Shown: positions 23,457-32,470, counted from the first letter of the stretch. The stretch is DNA of 64,000 nt from Rubrivivax sp. (GCA_027491255.1 JAIXWM010000138.1:31650-95649), one strand, 5' to 3'. A program made the numbers and translations. The notes: generated by a model not told the origin, from the letters alone.

Positions 23457-24338
23457 ATGAAAGACCTCCTCGACGCGGGCTGGCGCGCGGCCGTGGGCTG
23501 CCTCCACCCGCGTGTCATCCTCTGGTCGCTGCTGCCGCTGGTGCTGTCCGGTGCGTCGGTGGCGCTGCTCGGCTGGTTCTACTGGGAGCCGGCGGTCGGT
23601 GCGGTGCGGCAATTCCTGGAGCAATGGTCGCTGCTCGCGGCGCTGCTGCAGTGGCTGGAGTCGGTCGGCGGCGGGGCTTTGCGGGCCCTGATCGCACCGA
23701 TCGTCGTCGTGGCGCTTGCCGTGCCGACGATCGTCATCCTCAATCTGCTGCTGGTGGCCTGGCTGATGACGCCGGCCCTGGTCGATCTCGTGGCGAGGAG
23801 TCGCTTCCCCGGGTTGGAGCGTCGTGGCAGCGCGTCGGCCGGGTGGCAGGGCCTGGCGTGGTCACTGGGCTGCACCGCCCTGGCGCTCGGCGTCCTCTTG
23901 CTGAGCCTGCCCTTGTGGCTGGTGCCACCGCTGGCCCTGCTGATCCCGCCGCTGGTGTGGGGCTGGTTGACGGCGCGGGTGCTGGCATTCGACACGCTGT
24001 GCGCTCACGCGACCTCGGGGGAGCGACGTCTGATCCTGCACGCGCAGCGCTGGCCGCTGCTGGGCATGGGCGTGGTCTGCGGCCTGTTGGGCGCGGCACC
24101 TTCGCTCGTCTGGGCGCTCGGGGCCGTGGCGCTGGTGCTCGCGCCGGTGGTGGTCGTGCTGTCGGTCTGGCTCTACACCCTGGTGTTCGCCTTCGCCTCG
24201 CTCTGGTTTGCGCACTACACGCTGCTGTGCCTGGACCGCCTGCGCCGCGCGCCCGCCGGCGAGGCGCCGCCCCCTTCGTCGACCCCCTCATCTCCACGCG
24301 TCCCCGCGACGCCGAGCCTGGAAGCACCCCGCGCATGA
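23457..24338 (+). CDS. EI24 domain-containing membrane protein
   Basis: From ATG 23457 the product is 293 residues with about five to six long hydrophobic segments (for example VILWSLLPLVLSGASVALLG and LALGVLLLSLPLWLVPP). Pattern and length fit the EI24/CysZ-like family. A Pro/Ser-rich tail (PPPSSTPSSPRVPATP) follows the last membrane segment. CysZ transports sulfate, but most EI24 members are unassigned. The stop overlaps the next start as ATGA. Confidence 0.75.
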   Translation: MKDLLDAGWRAAVGCLHPRVILWSLLPLVLSGASVALLGWFYWEPAVGAVRQFLEQWSLLAALLQWLESVGGGALRALIAPIVVVALAVPTIVILNLLLVAWLMTPALVDLVARSRFPGLERRGSASAGWQGLAWSLGCTALALGVLLLSLPLWLVPPLALLIPPLVWGWLTARVLAFDTLCAHATSGERRLILHAQRWPLLGMGVVCGLLGAAPSLVWALGAVALVLAPVVVVLSVWLYTLVFAFASLWFAHYTLLCLDRLRRAPAGEAPPPSSTPSSPRVPATPSLEAPRA

Positions 24339-25126
24339 ACATCGGCCTCATCATCATCGGCGACGAGATCCTCTCCGGCAAGCGGGAGGACAAGCACCTG
24401 CCCAAGGTCATCACACTGCTGGGCGCGCGCGGTCTCGCGCTGGCGTGGGCGCGCTACGTCGGCGACGACCGCGAACGCATCACCGCGACCCTGCGCGAGG
24501 CCTTTGCGGGCGGCGACCTCGTCTTCTCCTGCGGCGGCATCGGCGCCACGCCCGATGACCACACCCGCCAGAGCGCCGCTGCCGCGTGCGGCGTCCCGCT
24601 GGAGTTGCACCCGCAGGCGCGGGCGCTGATCGTCGAGCGCATGCAGGACGTCGCACGCGAGCAGGGCCAGCCCTTCGAGCCCGACCGTGCGGACAATGTG
24701 CACCGCCTGAACATGGGGGTGTTCCCCCAGGGAGCCTCGATCATCCCGAACCCGTACAACAAGATACCGGGCTTCTCGGTCGGCCACGTGCACTTCGTCC
24801 CGGGCTTCCCGGTGATGGCCTGGCCGATGATCGAGTGGGTGCTGGACCGGCGCTACCCCGAGTTGCACGGACGGCAGACGCAGTCCGAGCGCTCGGTCAT
24901 CGTCTTCGGCGCCATGGAGGCGGCCCTCACGCCGCTGATGGAGGAGATCGAGCGCCGCCATCCGGGCATCAAGGTCTTCAGCCTGCCCAGCGTAGACCAC
25001 CCCCAATACGGTCGCCACATCGAACTCGGCGTCAAGGGTCTGGACGGTCTCGCCGCGGCCTATGCAGACCTCAAGGCCGGCTTGCAGCACCTGGGTGCCG
25101 ATATCGGCCCCGAAATGGTGCGATGA
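24335..25126 (+). CDS. Molybdopterin-binding / CinA N-terminal-like protein
   Basis: The 263-residue product begins MNIGLIIIGDEILSGKRED and continues with VFSCGGIGATPDDHTRQ, the signatures of the MoaB/Mog fold in the CinA N-terminal (COG1058) family. It lacks the C-terminal nicotinamide-nucleotide amidase domain of full CinA. A middle stretch (GVFPQGASIIPNPYNKIPG) is typical of this short form. Members may act as nucleotide-pyrophosphatase-like enzymes; function is not established. It overlaps the EI24 gene by four bases. Confidence 0.82.
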   Translation: MNIGLIIIGDEILSGKREDKHLPKVITLLGARGLALAWARYVGDDRERITATLREAFAGGDLVFSCGGIGATPDDHTRQSAAAACGVPLELHPQARALIVERMQDVAREQGQPFEPDRADNVHRLNMGVFPQGASIIPNPYNKIPGFSVGHVHFVPGFPVMAWPMIEWVLDRRYPELHGRQTQSERSVIVFGAMEAALTPLMEEIERRHPGIKVFSLPSVDHPQYGRHIELGVKGLDGLAAAYADLKAGLQHLGADIGPEMVR

Positions 25127-25149
25127 TCAACAGCCCACTTCGGTGCATT

Positions 25150-25166
25150 TGCACTTGTATGGTGCA
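25150..25166 (+). promoter_or_regulatory. NtrC binding site upstream of glnA
   Basis: TGCACT-N5-GGTGCA matches the NtrC consensus TGCACC-N5-GGTGCA at eleven of twelve half-site bases. Its centre is about 138 bases ahead of the expected transcription start, the normal place for NtrC enhancer sites. Confidence 0.75.
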
Positions 25167-25269
25167 ATAACGCCGATTTCTGCCGCTGGCGACGGCGGTG
25201 GTCATTCATGGCGCCGTCCCAGGTCCTATCCTGGTGCGGCGCACGTCCGACCGTCGCTGACGGTGCTCT

Positions 25270-25285
25270 GGGCACGCTTTCTGCT
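25270..25285 (+). promoter_or_regulatory. Sigma-54 promoter of glnA
   Basis: GGGCACG-CTTT-CTGCT matches the -24/-12 consensus (GG at 25271-25272, ten bases, GC at 25283-25284). Transcription would begin near 25296, leaving a leader of about 75 bases before glnA. Confidence 0.75.
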
Positions 25286-25369
25286 TCCTTGGCGGGCGTC
25301 CTTGCGCCGGACCGCAGGTGCCGCGCAGGCCGGACATTTCCAACTCGAGTGCATCAACAGGAGAAACAG

Positions 25370-26785
25370 ATGGCAAAGACGGTTGCCGACGTGATGAAGA
25401 TGGTGAAGGACAACGAAGTCAAGTTCGTGGACTTCCGCTTCACCGACACCCGCGGCAAGGAGCAGCACGTGTCGGTGCCGGTGTCGCACTTCGACGAGGA
25501 CAAGTTCTCGGCTGGCCACGCCTTCGACGGTTCGTCGATCGCCGGCTGGAAGGGTATCGAAGCCTCGGACATGCTGCTGATGCCTGACCCGAACACCGCC
25601 AACATCGACCCCTTCTTCGAGGAGCCGACGCTCATCCTGACGTGTGACGTGCTCGAGCCGGGCGACGGCAAGCCCTACGAGCGTGACCCGCGTTCGCTGG
25701 CCAAGCGCGCCGAGGCCTACCTGAAGGCCAGCGGCCTGGGCGACACCGCGTACTTCGGCCCCGAGCCCGAGTTCTTCATCTTCGACCAGGTGCAGTGGAA
25801 CGTCGACATGTCCGGCTGCTTCGTCAAGGTGTCGTCGGAAGAGGCGCCCTGGAGCACCGGCAAGGACTTCGAGGGCGGCAACATGGGCCACCGTCCGGCG
25901 GTCAAGGGCGGCTACTTCCCGGTGCCCCCGGTCGACAGCTTCCAGGACATGCGCTCCGAGATGTGCCTGATCCTCGAGCAGCTCGGCATCCCCGTCGAGG
26001 TGCACCACCACGAGGTCGCGGCCCCGGGCCAGAACGAGCTCGGCACCAAGTTCAGCACGCTGGTGCAGCGCGCCGACTGGTTGCAACTGCAGAAGTACGT
26101 CATCCACAACGTGGCCCACAGCTACGGCAAGACGGCGACCTTCATGCCCAAGCCCATCGTCGGCGACAACGGCAGCGGCATGCACGTGCACCAGTCGATC
26201 TGGAAGGACGGCAAGAACCTGTTCGCCGGTGACGGCTATGCCGGCCTGAGCGAGTTCGCGCTGTACTACATCGGCGGCATCATCAAGCATGCCCGCGCGC
26301 TGAACGCGATCACCAACCCTGGCACCAACAGCTACAAGCGTCTCGTGCCGGGCTTCGAGGCGCCGGTCAAGCTGGCCTACTCGTCGCGCAACCGCTCGGC
26401 GTCGATCCGCATCCCCTTCGTGGCCAACCCGAAGGGCCGCCGCATCGAGGCGCGCTTCCCCGATCCCCTGTGCAACCCGTACCTGGGCTTTGCGGCGCTG
26501 ATGATGGCCGGTCTCGACGGTGTCGAGAACAAGATCCATCCGGGCGAGGCGGCAACCAAGGACCTGTACCACCTGCCGCCGGAAGAGGACGCGAAGGTCC
26601 CGACCGTCTGCCACAGCCTGGACCAGGCCCTCGAGTACCTGGACAAGGGCCGTGCCTTCCTGACCAAGGGCGGCGTGTTCACCGACAGCTACATCGACGC
26701 CTACATCGAGCTGAAGATGCAGGAGGTCACGCGTTTCCGCATGACCACCCATCCGCTCGAGTTCGACATGTACTACAGCCTGTGA
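25370..26785 (+). CDS. glnA: Glutamine synthetase, type I
   Basis: The 471-residue length is standard for bacterial GSI-beta, which makes glutamine from glutamate, ammonia and ATP as a cytoplasmic dodecamer. Visible motifs are the N-terminal FDGSSIAGWKGI, the metal region YFGPEPEFFIFD, the GDNGSGMHVHQS ATP-site segment, and RNRSASIRIP. The adenylylation site is Tyr400 (KDLYHLPPEE), so activity should be controlled by GlnE. A sigma-54 promoter with an NtrC site lies upstream and a strong terminator downstream. The start follows an AGGAGAAACAG ribosome-binding site. Confidence 0.97.
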   Translation: MAKTVADVMKMVKDNEVKFVDFRFTDTRGKEQHVSVPVSHFDEDKFSAGHAFDGSSIAGWKGIEASDMLLMPDPNTANIDPFFEEPTLILTCDVLEPGDGKPYERDPRSLAKRAEAYLKASGLGDTAYFGPEPEFFIFDQVQWNVDMSGCFVKVSSEEAPWSTGKDFEGGNMGHRPAVKGGYFPVPPVDSFQDMRSEMCLILEQLGIPVEVHHHEVAAPGQNELGTKFSTLVQRADWLQLQKYVIHNVAHSYGKTATFMPKPIVGDNGSGMHVHQSIWKDGKNLFAGDGYAGLSEFALYYIGGIIKHARALNAITNPGTNSYKRLVPGFEAPVKLAYSSRNRSASIRIPFVANPKGRRIEARFPDPLCNPYLGFAALMMAGLDGVENKIHPGEAATKDLYHLPPEEDAKVPTVCHSLDQALEYLDKGRAFLTKGGVFTDSYIDAYIELKMQEVTRFRMTTHPLEFDMYYSL

Positions 26786-26812
26786 CCGGTCCCGGGCTTC
26801 CAGCTTGGCAAG

Positions 26813-26841
26813 GGGGGCGGTCGCAAGGCCGCCCCCTTTTT
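26813..26841 (+). terminator. Rho-independent terminator after glnA
   Basis: An 8-bp stem GGGGGCGG / CCGCCCCC with an 8-base loop is followed by five T residues (26837-26841). It separates glnA from the DUF4124-ntrBC genes. Confidence 0.85.
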
Positions 26842-26907
26842 CCTTCGCGGGCGGCTGCGCTTGCGCGGCGCAGGCCCCGGGGCTGGGGTGCCCTGTGGTG
26901 CCTGGGC

Positions 26908-27435
26908 ATGGCCGCGGCGGCGCTCCCCTGTGTGGCCCCGCAGATCACCTGGGCCCAGGCTGGTGAGGCCCGTCCGGTCTACCGTTGCCCGGGCCCGCCC
27001 GTGCTCTACACCGATTCGCTCACGCCCGAGGCCGCCCGAACGCGTCAGTGCCAGGTGATCGACACCCCGGCGATCACGGTGGGTGCGGGAGCGCCCCGGT
27101 CTCCAGCCCCGGCTGCCGCGCCGTCGGTCCCCCCGCCGGCGACGGGGCAGGGAGCTGCCACGTCGGCCCCGCGCGGTGAGACCCGTGTCGACCCGGCCGT
27201 GCAGCGCAGCCGCGACGTGCAGGCGCGACTGATCCTCGAGGGCGAACTGCGCCGCGAGGAAGCCCGGCTCGAGGCCTTGCGGCGCGAATTCGCCGGCGGC
27301 GAGCCCGAGCGCCGGGGCGACGAGCGCAACTATGCGCGCTACCTGCAGCGCGTCGACGAACTGCGCGCTGCGATCACGCGCGCCGAGGCGGACGTCGCGG
27401 CGATCCGCCGCGAACTCTCGAGGCTGGCGCCATGA
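26908..27435 (+). CDS. DUF4124-like exported protein
   Basis: ATG 26908 is the only reasonable start in frame, giving 175 residues, although the hydrophobic stretch begins slightly upstream. A signal-like segment ends near ITWAQA. The region RPVYRCPGPPVLYTDSLTP is the DUF4124 pattern found in many betaproteobacterial periplasmic proteins. A Pro/Ala linker (about residues 55-95) leads to a charged coiled-coil (LRREEARLEALRREFAG). Its stop overlaps the ntrB start as ATGA. No function is known. Confidence 0.7.
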   Translation: MAAAALPCVAPQITWAQAGEARPVYRCPGPPVLYTDSLTPEAARTRQCQVIDTPAITVGAGAPRSPAPAAAPSVPPPATGQGAATSAPRGETRVDPAVQRSRDVQARLILEGELRREEARLEALRREFAGGEPERRGDERNYARYLQRVDELRAAITRAEADVAAIRRELSRLAP

Positions 27436-28508
27436 CGACCGATGTCCTGAACACACCGCTGGGCGCGCTGGACCTGCTGGCCACCATGGTGGCGGTCGTG
27501 CGGCCCTCCGGCGAGTGCCTGTTTGTCAACGCCAAGCTCGAAGACACGATGGGCGTGTCGCGGCGCACCCTGCAGCGTGGCAATGTCCTCGAATGGCTGA
27601 GCGAGGTGGACACCATGCGCGCGACGATTGCCGCGGCAGCATCCAACCTCGTGGCCACCGGTCGTTTCGAGGGCCAGCTGCGGCGCAGCGCGCTGGGCGG
27701 CACCGACACGCTGCCGGTGCACGTGATCGTGACCCAGACCGATCGCTTCGACCGCCTTGTCGTCGAGTTCGTCGAGATCGAGCAGCAGTCCCGCTTCGAC
27801 CGCGAGGAGCGCTCGATCGGGCTGGCCCAGGCCAACAAGGAGCTGCTGCGCAACCTCGCGCACGAGATCAAGAACCCGCTGGGCGGCATCCGCGGCGCGG
27901 CCCAGCTGCTGGCCATGGAGATCAGCTCGCCCGACCTGGCCGAGTACACGAGCGTCATCATTCACGAGGCCGATCGCCTGCAGGCGCTGGTGGACCGCCT
28001 GCTCGCGCCGCACCGGCGCCCGCGCATGGTCGGCGACGTCAACATCCACGAGGTGTGCGAGCGGGTGCGCGCGGTGGTGCAGGCCGAGTTTCCGCGTGGG
28101 CTGCAGATCGTGCGCGACTACGACACCTCGATCCCCGAGTTCCGCGCCGACCGCGAGCAGCTCATCCAGGCCCTGCTGAACGTCGTGCACAACGCGGCCG
28201 AGGCCTTGTCGGCGCGCATTGCTGCGGGGGACGCCCGCATCGTGCTGCGCACGCGTGTGGCGCGTCAGGTCACGATCGGCAAGCAGCGCTTCCGACTGGC
28301 ACTGGAATTGCATGTCCAGGACAACGGCCCGGGCGTTCCGGAGGAGATCCGGGACCGCATCTTCCACCCCCTGGTGTCGGGGCGGGAGGGTGGCTCCGGC
28401 CTGGGGTTGACCTTGGCGCAGACGTTCGTGCAGCAACACCAGGGCACGATCGCCTGCGACAGCGAGCCCGGCCGGACCGTCTTCATGATCACGATTCCCT
28501 TGCCATGA
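27432..28508 (+). CDS. glnL: Nitrogen regulation sensor histidine kinase NtrB
   Basis: The 358-residue product has an N-terminal PAS-like domain, the phosphoacceptor His144 in NLAHEIKNPLGGIRGAAQLL, and an ATPase domain with the N box (NVVHNAAEAL), DNGPGVP and GREGGSGLGLTLA motifs. There are no membrane segments, as expected for NtrB. It phosphorylates or dephosphorylates NtrC under the control of PII. The next gene is ntrC and glnA lies upstream, the usual nitrogen-control order. Confidence 0.95.
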   Translation: MTTDVLNTPLGALDLLATMVAVVRPSGECLFVNAKLEDTMGVSRRTLQRGNVLEWLSEVDTMRATIAAAASNLVATGRFEGQLRRSALGGTDTLPVHVIVTQTDRFDRLVVEFVEIEQQSRFDREERSIGLAQANKELLRNLAHEIKNPLGGIRGAAQLLAMEISSPDLAEYTSVIIHEADRLQALVDRLLAPHRRPRMVGDVNIHEVCERVRAVVQAEFPRGLQIVRDYDTSIPEFRADREQLIQALLNVVHNAAEALSARIAAGDARIVLRTRVARQVTIGKQRFRLALELHVQDNGPGVPEEIRDRIFHPLVSGREGGSGLGLTLAQTFVQQHQGTIACDSEPGRTVFMITIPLP

Positions 28509-28533
28509 CCGGCTACGCGGAGGGCTCAGGCGC

Positions 28534-30108
28534 ATGAAACCCATCTGGATCGTCGACGACGACCACTCGATCCGCTTCGTGCTGGAGAAAGCGCTGGCGC
28601 GCGAGCAGCTGGCCGTGCGCAGCTTCTCCACCAGCCGCGACGTGCTGGCCGCACTGGACGAGCGGGACGAGCCGCAGGTGCTGGTCAGCGACATCCGCAT
28701 GCCCGGGGGCTCGGGGATCGAGCTGCTGTCCAGGATCAAGGCGCGGCTGCCGGGCCTGCCGGTGATCGTGATGACGGCCTATTCCGACATCGACAGCGCG
28801 GTGTCGGCATTCCAGGGCGGAGCCTTCGAGTACCTGCCCAAGCCCTTCGATGTGCCCAAGGCGGTGGAGCTGATTCGCCGCGCCGTCGACGAGAGCCTGC
28901 GCGAGGAGGTGGCCGAGATTGGTGCCTCGCCCATGCCGGAGATGCTGGGCCAGGCGCCGGCGATGCAGGACGTCTTCCGCGCCATCGGCCGCCTCAGCCA
29001 GAGTCACGTCACGGTGCTGATCACCGGTGAGAGCGGGTCGGGCAAGGAACTGGTGGCGCGCGCCCTGCACAAGCACAGCCCGCGCGCGGGCGGCCCCTTC
29101 ATCGCCATCAACACGGCGGCGATCCCGAAGGACCTGCTCGAGTCGGAGTTGTTCGGTCACGAGCGCGGGGCCTTCACCGGCGCCCAGACGATGCGCCGGG
29201 GCCGCTTCGAGCAGGCCGATGGCGGCACGCTCTTCCTCGACGAGATCGGCGACATGCCCTTCGACCTCCAGACGCGCCTGCTGCGGGTGCTGTCGGACGG
29301 GCAGTTCTATCGCGTCGGCGGCCACCAGCCCTTGCGCGCCAATGTGCGCGTGATCGCGGCCACGCACCAGAACCTGGAGGAGCGCGTTCGCCATGGGGCC
29401 TTCCGGGAAGACCTCTTCCACCGTCTGAACGTCATCCGCCTGCGCCTTCCGCCGCTGCGCGAGCGGCGCGAGGACATTCCGATGCTGGTGCGCTCTTTCC
29501 TGGCGCGCAGCGCGCGCGAGCTTGGCGTGGATGCCAAGCGCATCACCGAGGCGGCGCTGCAGCGCCTGGCGGCTTTCGATTTCCCCGGCAACGTGCGCCA
29601 ACTCGAGAACGTCTGCCACTGGCTGACGGTGATGGCGCCGGCGCAGGTGGTCGAGGTCGAGGACCTGCCGCCGGAGTTGCTGGCGGCGGTCCCGCGCCCG
29701 GCGGTGGCGTCGGTGGCAGGGGCTGCACCCGGCGCAGGTGTTGCGGCGCCTCCACTGCGGGCGACCGGGGCGGGGTTGGCGCGCAGTGCGTCCGAGGTGG
29801 CGGCAGCGCCAGCGGGCTCCAGCCCGGCCGCGCCGGCCCTTGCCGAACCGATGCCGGCGTCCGCCCCGGGCGCCGGCCCGATTGCCATCGACGAGAACTG
29901 GATCGCCGGCATGGAGCGCGAGGTGCGCTCCTTGATGCAGTCGGGTCACCCCGAGGTCTGGGACACGCTGTCGCGGCGCTTCGAGGCGAAGATGATCCTC
30001 GCTGCCTTGGAGGTGACGCGAGGCCGCCGCATCGAGGCGGCACAGCGACTGGGCATCGGCCGCAACACGATCACGCGCAAGATCCAGGAACTCGGGCTCG
30101 GCGATTGA
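28534..30108 (+). CDS. glnG: Nitrogen regulation response regulator NtrC
   Basis: The 524-residue product has a receiver domain with Asp53 (VSDIRMPGG), and an AAA+ domain with Walker A GESGSGKE near residue 165, the sigma-54 contact loop RGAFTGA, and FLDEIGDMP. A Fis-type HTH closes the protein (RRIEAAQRLGIGRNTITRKI). It activates sigma-54 promoters such as the one before glnA. Between the AAA+ domain and the HTH is an unusually long Ala/Pro-rich linker of about 65 residues (near 385-450). That makes the protein longer than the ~470 residues usual for enteric NtrC. Confidence 0.95.
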   Translation: MKPIWIVDDDHSIRFVLEKALAREQLAVRSFSTSRDVLAALDERDEPQVLVSDIRMPGGSGIELLSRIKARLPGLPVIVMTAYSDIDSAVSAFQGGAFEYLPKPFDVPKAVELIRRAVDESLREEVAEIGASPMPEMLGQAPAMQDVFRAIGRLSQSHVTVLITGESGSGKELVARALHKHSPRAGGPFIAINTAAIPKDLLESELFGHERGAFTGAQTMRRGRFEQADGGTLFLDEIGDMPFDLQTRLLRVLSDGQFYRVGGHQPLRANVRVIAATHQNLEERVRHGAFREDLFHRLNVIRLRLPPLRERREDIPMLVRSFLARSARELGVDAKRITEAALQRLAAFDFPGNVRQLENVCHWLTVMAPAQVVEVEDLPPELLAAVPRPAVASVAGAAPGAGVAAPPLRATGAGLARSASEVAAAPAGSSPAAPALAEPMPASAPGAGPIAIDENWIAGMEREVRSLMQSGHPEVWDTLSRRFEAKMILAALEVTRGRRIEAAQRLGIGRNTITRKIQELGLGD

Positions 30109-30114
30109 CGCCCG

Positions 30115-30135
30115 GGCTCCCGTCTGCCGGGAGCC
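30115..30135. terminator. Hairpin between the convergent ntrC and xthA genes
   Basis: A perfect 8-bp stem GGCTCCCG / CGGGAGCC with loop TCTGC lies between two converging genes. There is no T tract on either strand, so termination is likely but not certain. Confidence 0.5.
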
Positions 30136-30141
30136 GGCCGT

Positions 30142-30909
30142 TCAGGCCTCGAGCGTCAGCACCACCGGCGCGTGGTCGCTCGGGCGCTCGTTGCGCCGTG
30201 GCGCCTTGTCGATGACGCAGGCTGCGACCGCGGGCTCGAGCGCCGCGCTCACCAGCACGTGGTCGATTCGCAGGCCCTGGTTCTTGCGAAAGGCGAGGTT
30301 GCGGTAGTCCCACCAACTCCAGCTCTTGGGCGGCTGCTCGAACATCCTGAAGGCGTCGCGCAGACCGAGCGCGAGCAGGGCGCGGAAGTGCGCGCGCTCC
30401 TCGTCGGTGCAGTGGATCTGCCCCGCCCAGGCCACCGGGTCGTGGACGTCCCGGTCCTCGGGCGCGATGTTGAAGTCGCCCAGCAGCACGAGGCGGGGGT
30501 GCGCGGCGAGTTCGGCACCCACCCAGGCGCGCAGCGCCTCGAGCCAGGCCATCTTGTAGACGAACTTGTCACTGTCCGGCGCCTGGCCGTTGGGGAAGTA
30601 ACCCCCGATCACGCGCACGTCACCCACCGTGCCCGCGATCACGCGCGCCTGCTCGTCGGCAAAGCCGGGGATGTTGCGCACCACGTCGGCCACCGGCGTG
30701 CGCGTCAGCAGCGCCACGCCGTTGTAGGTGCGCTGTCCGAAGCACTGGGCCTGGTAGCCCGCGGCGGCGAGTTCGGCGTGCGGGAACTTGTCGTCCGTGA
30801 GCTTGAGCTCCTGCAGCACGATCGCATCCACCGGGTTGGCAGCCAGCCAGTCCATCAGCTGCGGCAGGCGCACGCCGAGCGAGTTGACGTTCCAGGTGGC
30901 GATCTTCAT
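30142..30909 (-). CDS. xthA: Exodeoxyribonuclease III
   Basis: The 255-residue product is an EEP-fold AP endonuclease/3'-exonuclease for base-excision repair. Visible active-site motifs are ATWNVNSLGVR, IVLQELKLTD with the metal Glu, YNGVALLTR, LLGDFNIAPED, RIDHVLVS and SDHAPVVLTL with the final Asp-His. The start shares one base with the stop of folA (TGATG), so repair and folate genes are co-translated. Confidence 0.93.
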   Translation of the reverse strand: MKIATWNVNSLGVRLPQLMDWLAANPVDAIVLQELKLTDDKFPHAELAAAGYQAQCFGQRTYNGVALLTRTPVADVVRNIPGFADEQARVIAGTVGDVRVIGGYFPNGQAPDSDKFVYKMAWLEALRAWVGAELAAHPRLVLLGDFNIAPEDRDVHDPVAWAGQIHCTDEERAHFRALLALGLRDAFRMFEQPPKSWSWWDYRNLAFRKNQGLRIDHVLVSAALEPAVAACVIDKAPRRNERPSDHAPVVLTLEA

Positions 30910-31469
30910 CAGGGCTGTCTCCCGTTCACGGACCCATCACCGACCTCCAGGCGGGCGGTGCGCCGATAGCGCACGAAAGCGATGGTGAAGTCGTTCGGCG
31001 GCGCAGGCTGCACGGTCTCGCGCTCGATCTCGGTGAAATCGGCGTCCGACCAGCCCGGAAAGCGCGTCACGCCGTCGAAGTCGCGGTCGATCTCGGTCAG
31101 CATCAGTTCGTCGGCCAGCGGCAGCGCGGCGGCGTAGACCTCGGCGCCCCCGACCACGCAAACCCGCCCGCTTTGCGGCGGCGGTGTGAGCGCCCGCGCG
31201 ATCGCGGCCTGCAGGTCGCAGGCGACCTCCGCGCCCTCGGCGCGCCAGCCGGCCTGGCGCGTGAGCACGACGTTGCGCCGGCCGGGCAGCGGGCGAAAGC
31301 GAGGAGGCAGCGACTCCCAGGTGCGCCGGCCCATGATCACCGGGCAGCCCGCGGTGACGCGCCGGAAGTGAGCCATGTCCTCGGGAATGCGCCAGGGCAT
31401 GTCCTGGCCGTCGCCGATGACACCGTTTCGCGCGACCGCTGCGACGAGCTGGACGATCGGGCGCGCCAT
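30909..31469 (-). CDS. folA: Dihydrofolate reductase
   Basis: From ATG 31469 the product is 186 residues. It has the family start QLVAAVARNGVIGDGQDMPW, the catalytic acidic residue in RIPEDMAHF, the NADPH-binding VIMGRRTWESLP and RVCVVGGAEVYAAALP. It regenerates tetrahydrofolate after thymidylate synthesis. The thyA gene lies 106 bases upstream on the same strand, a common pairing, and xthA follows with a one-base overlap. Confidence 0.93.
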   Translation of the reverse strand: MARPIVQLVAAVARNGVIGDGQDMPWRIPEDMAHFRRVTAGCPVIMGRRTWESLPPRFRPLPGRRNVVLTRQAGWRAEGAEVACDLQAAIARALTPPPQSGRVCVVGGAEVYAAALPLADELMLTEIDRDFDGVTRFPGWSDADFTEIERETVQPAPPNDFTIAFVRYRRTARLEVGDGSVNGRQP

Positions 31470-31575
31470 CACCGCGGTCCCCGGCATTCGGTCGGGCTGC
31501 GGCCGGGAAGGCCGCATGGACTGGTCTGCACGCCGCACACCCCAGCATGAGCGCCTGAAAGCGACCCTGCAGCGC

Positions 31576-32418
31576 TCATACCGCCACCGGCGCCTTGATC
31601 GCCGGGTGATGCTGGTAGTCGAGGACCTCGAAGTCCTCGTAGGCATAGTCGAAGATCGACGGCGGCTTGCGCTTGATGTGCAGCACCGGGTAGGGGTGGG
31701 GCGCGCGCGACAGCTGCAGCTCCACCTGCTCGCCGTGGTTGGCGTAGATGTGGCAGTCGCCGCCGGTCCAGACGAAGTCGCCGACGTCCAGCTCGCACTG
31801 CTGGGCCAGCATGTGGGTCAGCAGCGCGTAGCTGGCGATGTTGAAGGGCACGCCGAGGAAGATGTCGGCGCTGCGCTGGTAGAGCTGGCAGCTCAGCCTG
31901 CCGCGCCCGCCCGGCGCCTGCGGCGGCGCGACGTAGAACTGGAAGAAGGCATGGCAGGGCAGCAACGCCATCTGCGGCAGCTCGGCCACGTTCCAGGCGC
32001 TGACGATGATGCGGCGCGAGTCGGGGTTGGTCTTCAGCTGCTGCACGACCTGCGCGATCTGGTCGATGTGGCCGCCGCCCGGGGTGGGCCAGCTGCGCCA
32101 CTGCACGCCGTAGACCGGGCCCAGCTCGCCGTCGGGGCGCGCCCATTCGTCCCAGATCGTCACGCCGCGCTCCTGCAGCCAGCGCACGTTGCTGTCGCCG
32201 CGCAGGAACCACAGCAGCTCGAGGATGATGCTCTTCAGGTGCACCTTCTTCGTCGTCACGAGCGGGAAGCCCTCGTTCAGGTCGAAGCGCATCTGGTGGC
32301 CGAAGACGCTGGTCGTGCCGGTGCCGGTGCGGTCGCCCTTGGCCACGCCGTGGTCACGCACGTGGCGCATGAAGTCTTCGTACTGCGAGCGCACCGGGCG
32401 CGGGGCGGCGGGGTTCAT
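31576..32418 (-). CDS. thyA: Thymidylate synthase
   Basis: From ATG 32418 the product is 280 residues, standard for ThyA. It contains GDRTGTGTTSVFGHQMRFDL, the catalytic Cys in ALLPCHAFFQFYV, the substrate-binding LYQRSADIFLGVPFNIASYA, and a C-terminal Val. It methylates dUMP with methylene-tetrahydrofolate, leaving dihydrofolate for FolA downstream. An insert (PPQAPGGRGR) follows the catalytic Cys region. ATG 32418 is preferred because it gives the normal N-terminus. Confidence 0.95.
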   Translation of the reverse strand: MNPAAPRPVRSQYEDFMRHVRDHGVAKGDRTGTGTTSVFGHQMRFDLNEGFPLVTTKKVHLKSIILELLWFLRGDSNVRWLQERGVTIWDEWARPDGELGPVYGVQWRSWPTPGGGHIDQIAQVVQQLKTNPDSRRIIVSAWNVAELPQMALLPCHAFFQFYVAPPQAPGGRGRLSCQLYQRSADIFLGVPFNIASYALLTHMLAQQCELDVGDFVWTGGDCHIYANHGEQVELQLSRAPHPYPVLHIKRKPPSIFDYAYEDFEVLDYQHHPAIKAPVAV

Positions 32419-32470
32419 GCGGTCGGTCGGGGCAGGGGCAGAGCCGGGGGCGGAAAGGGCGCGATTATGG

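Noticed and set aside
25231..25246. Second NtrC site near the glnA promoter (GTGC-GGC-GCAC)
   Set aside because: The dyad has the wrong spacing and half-site orientation for NtrC and is better explained by chance in GC-rich DNA.
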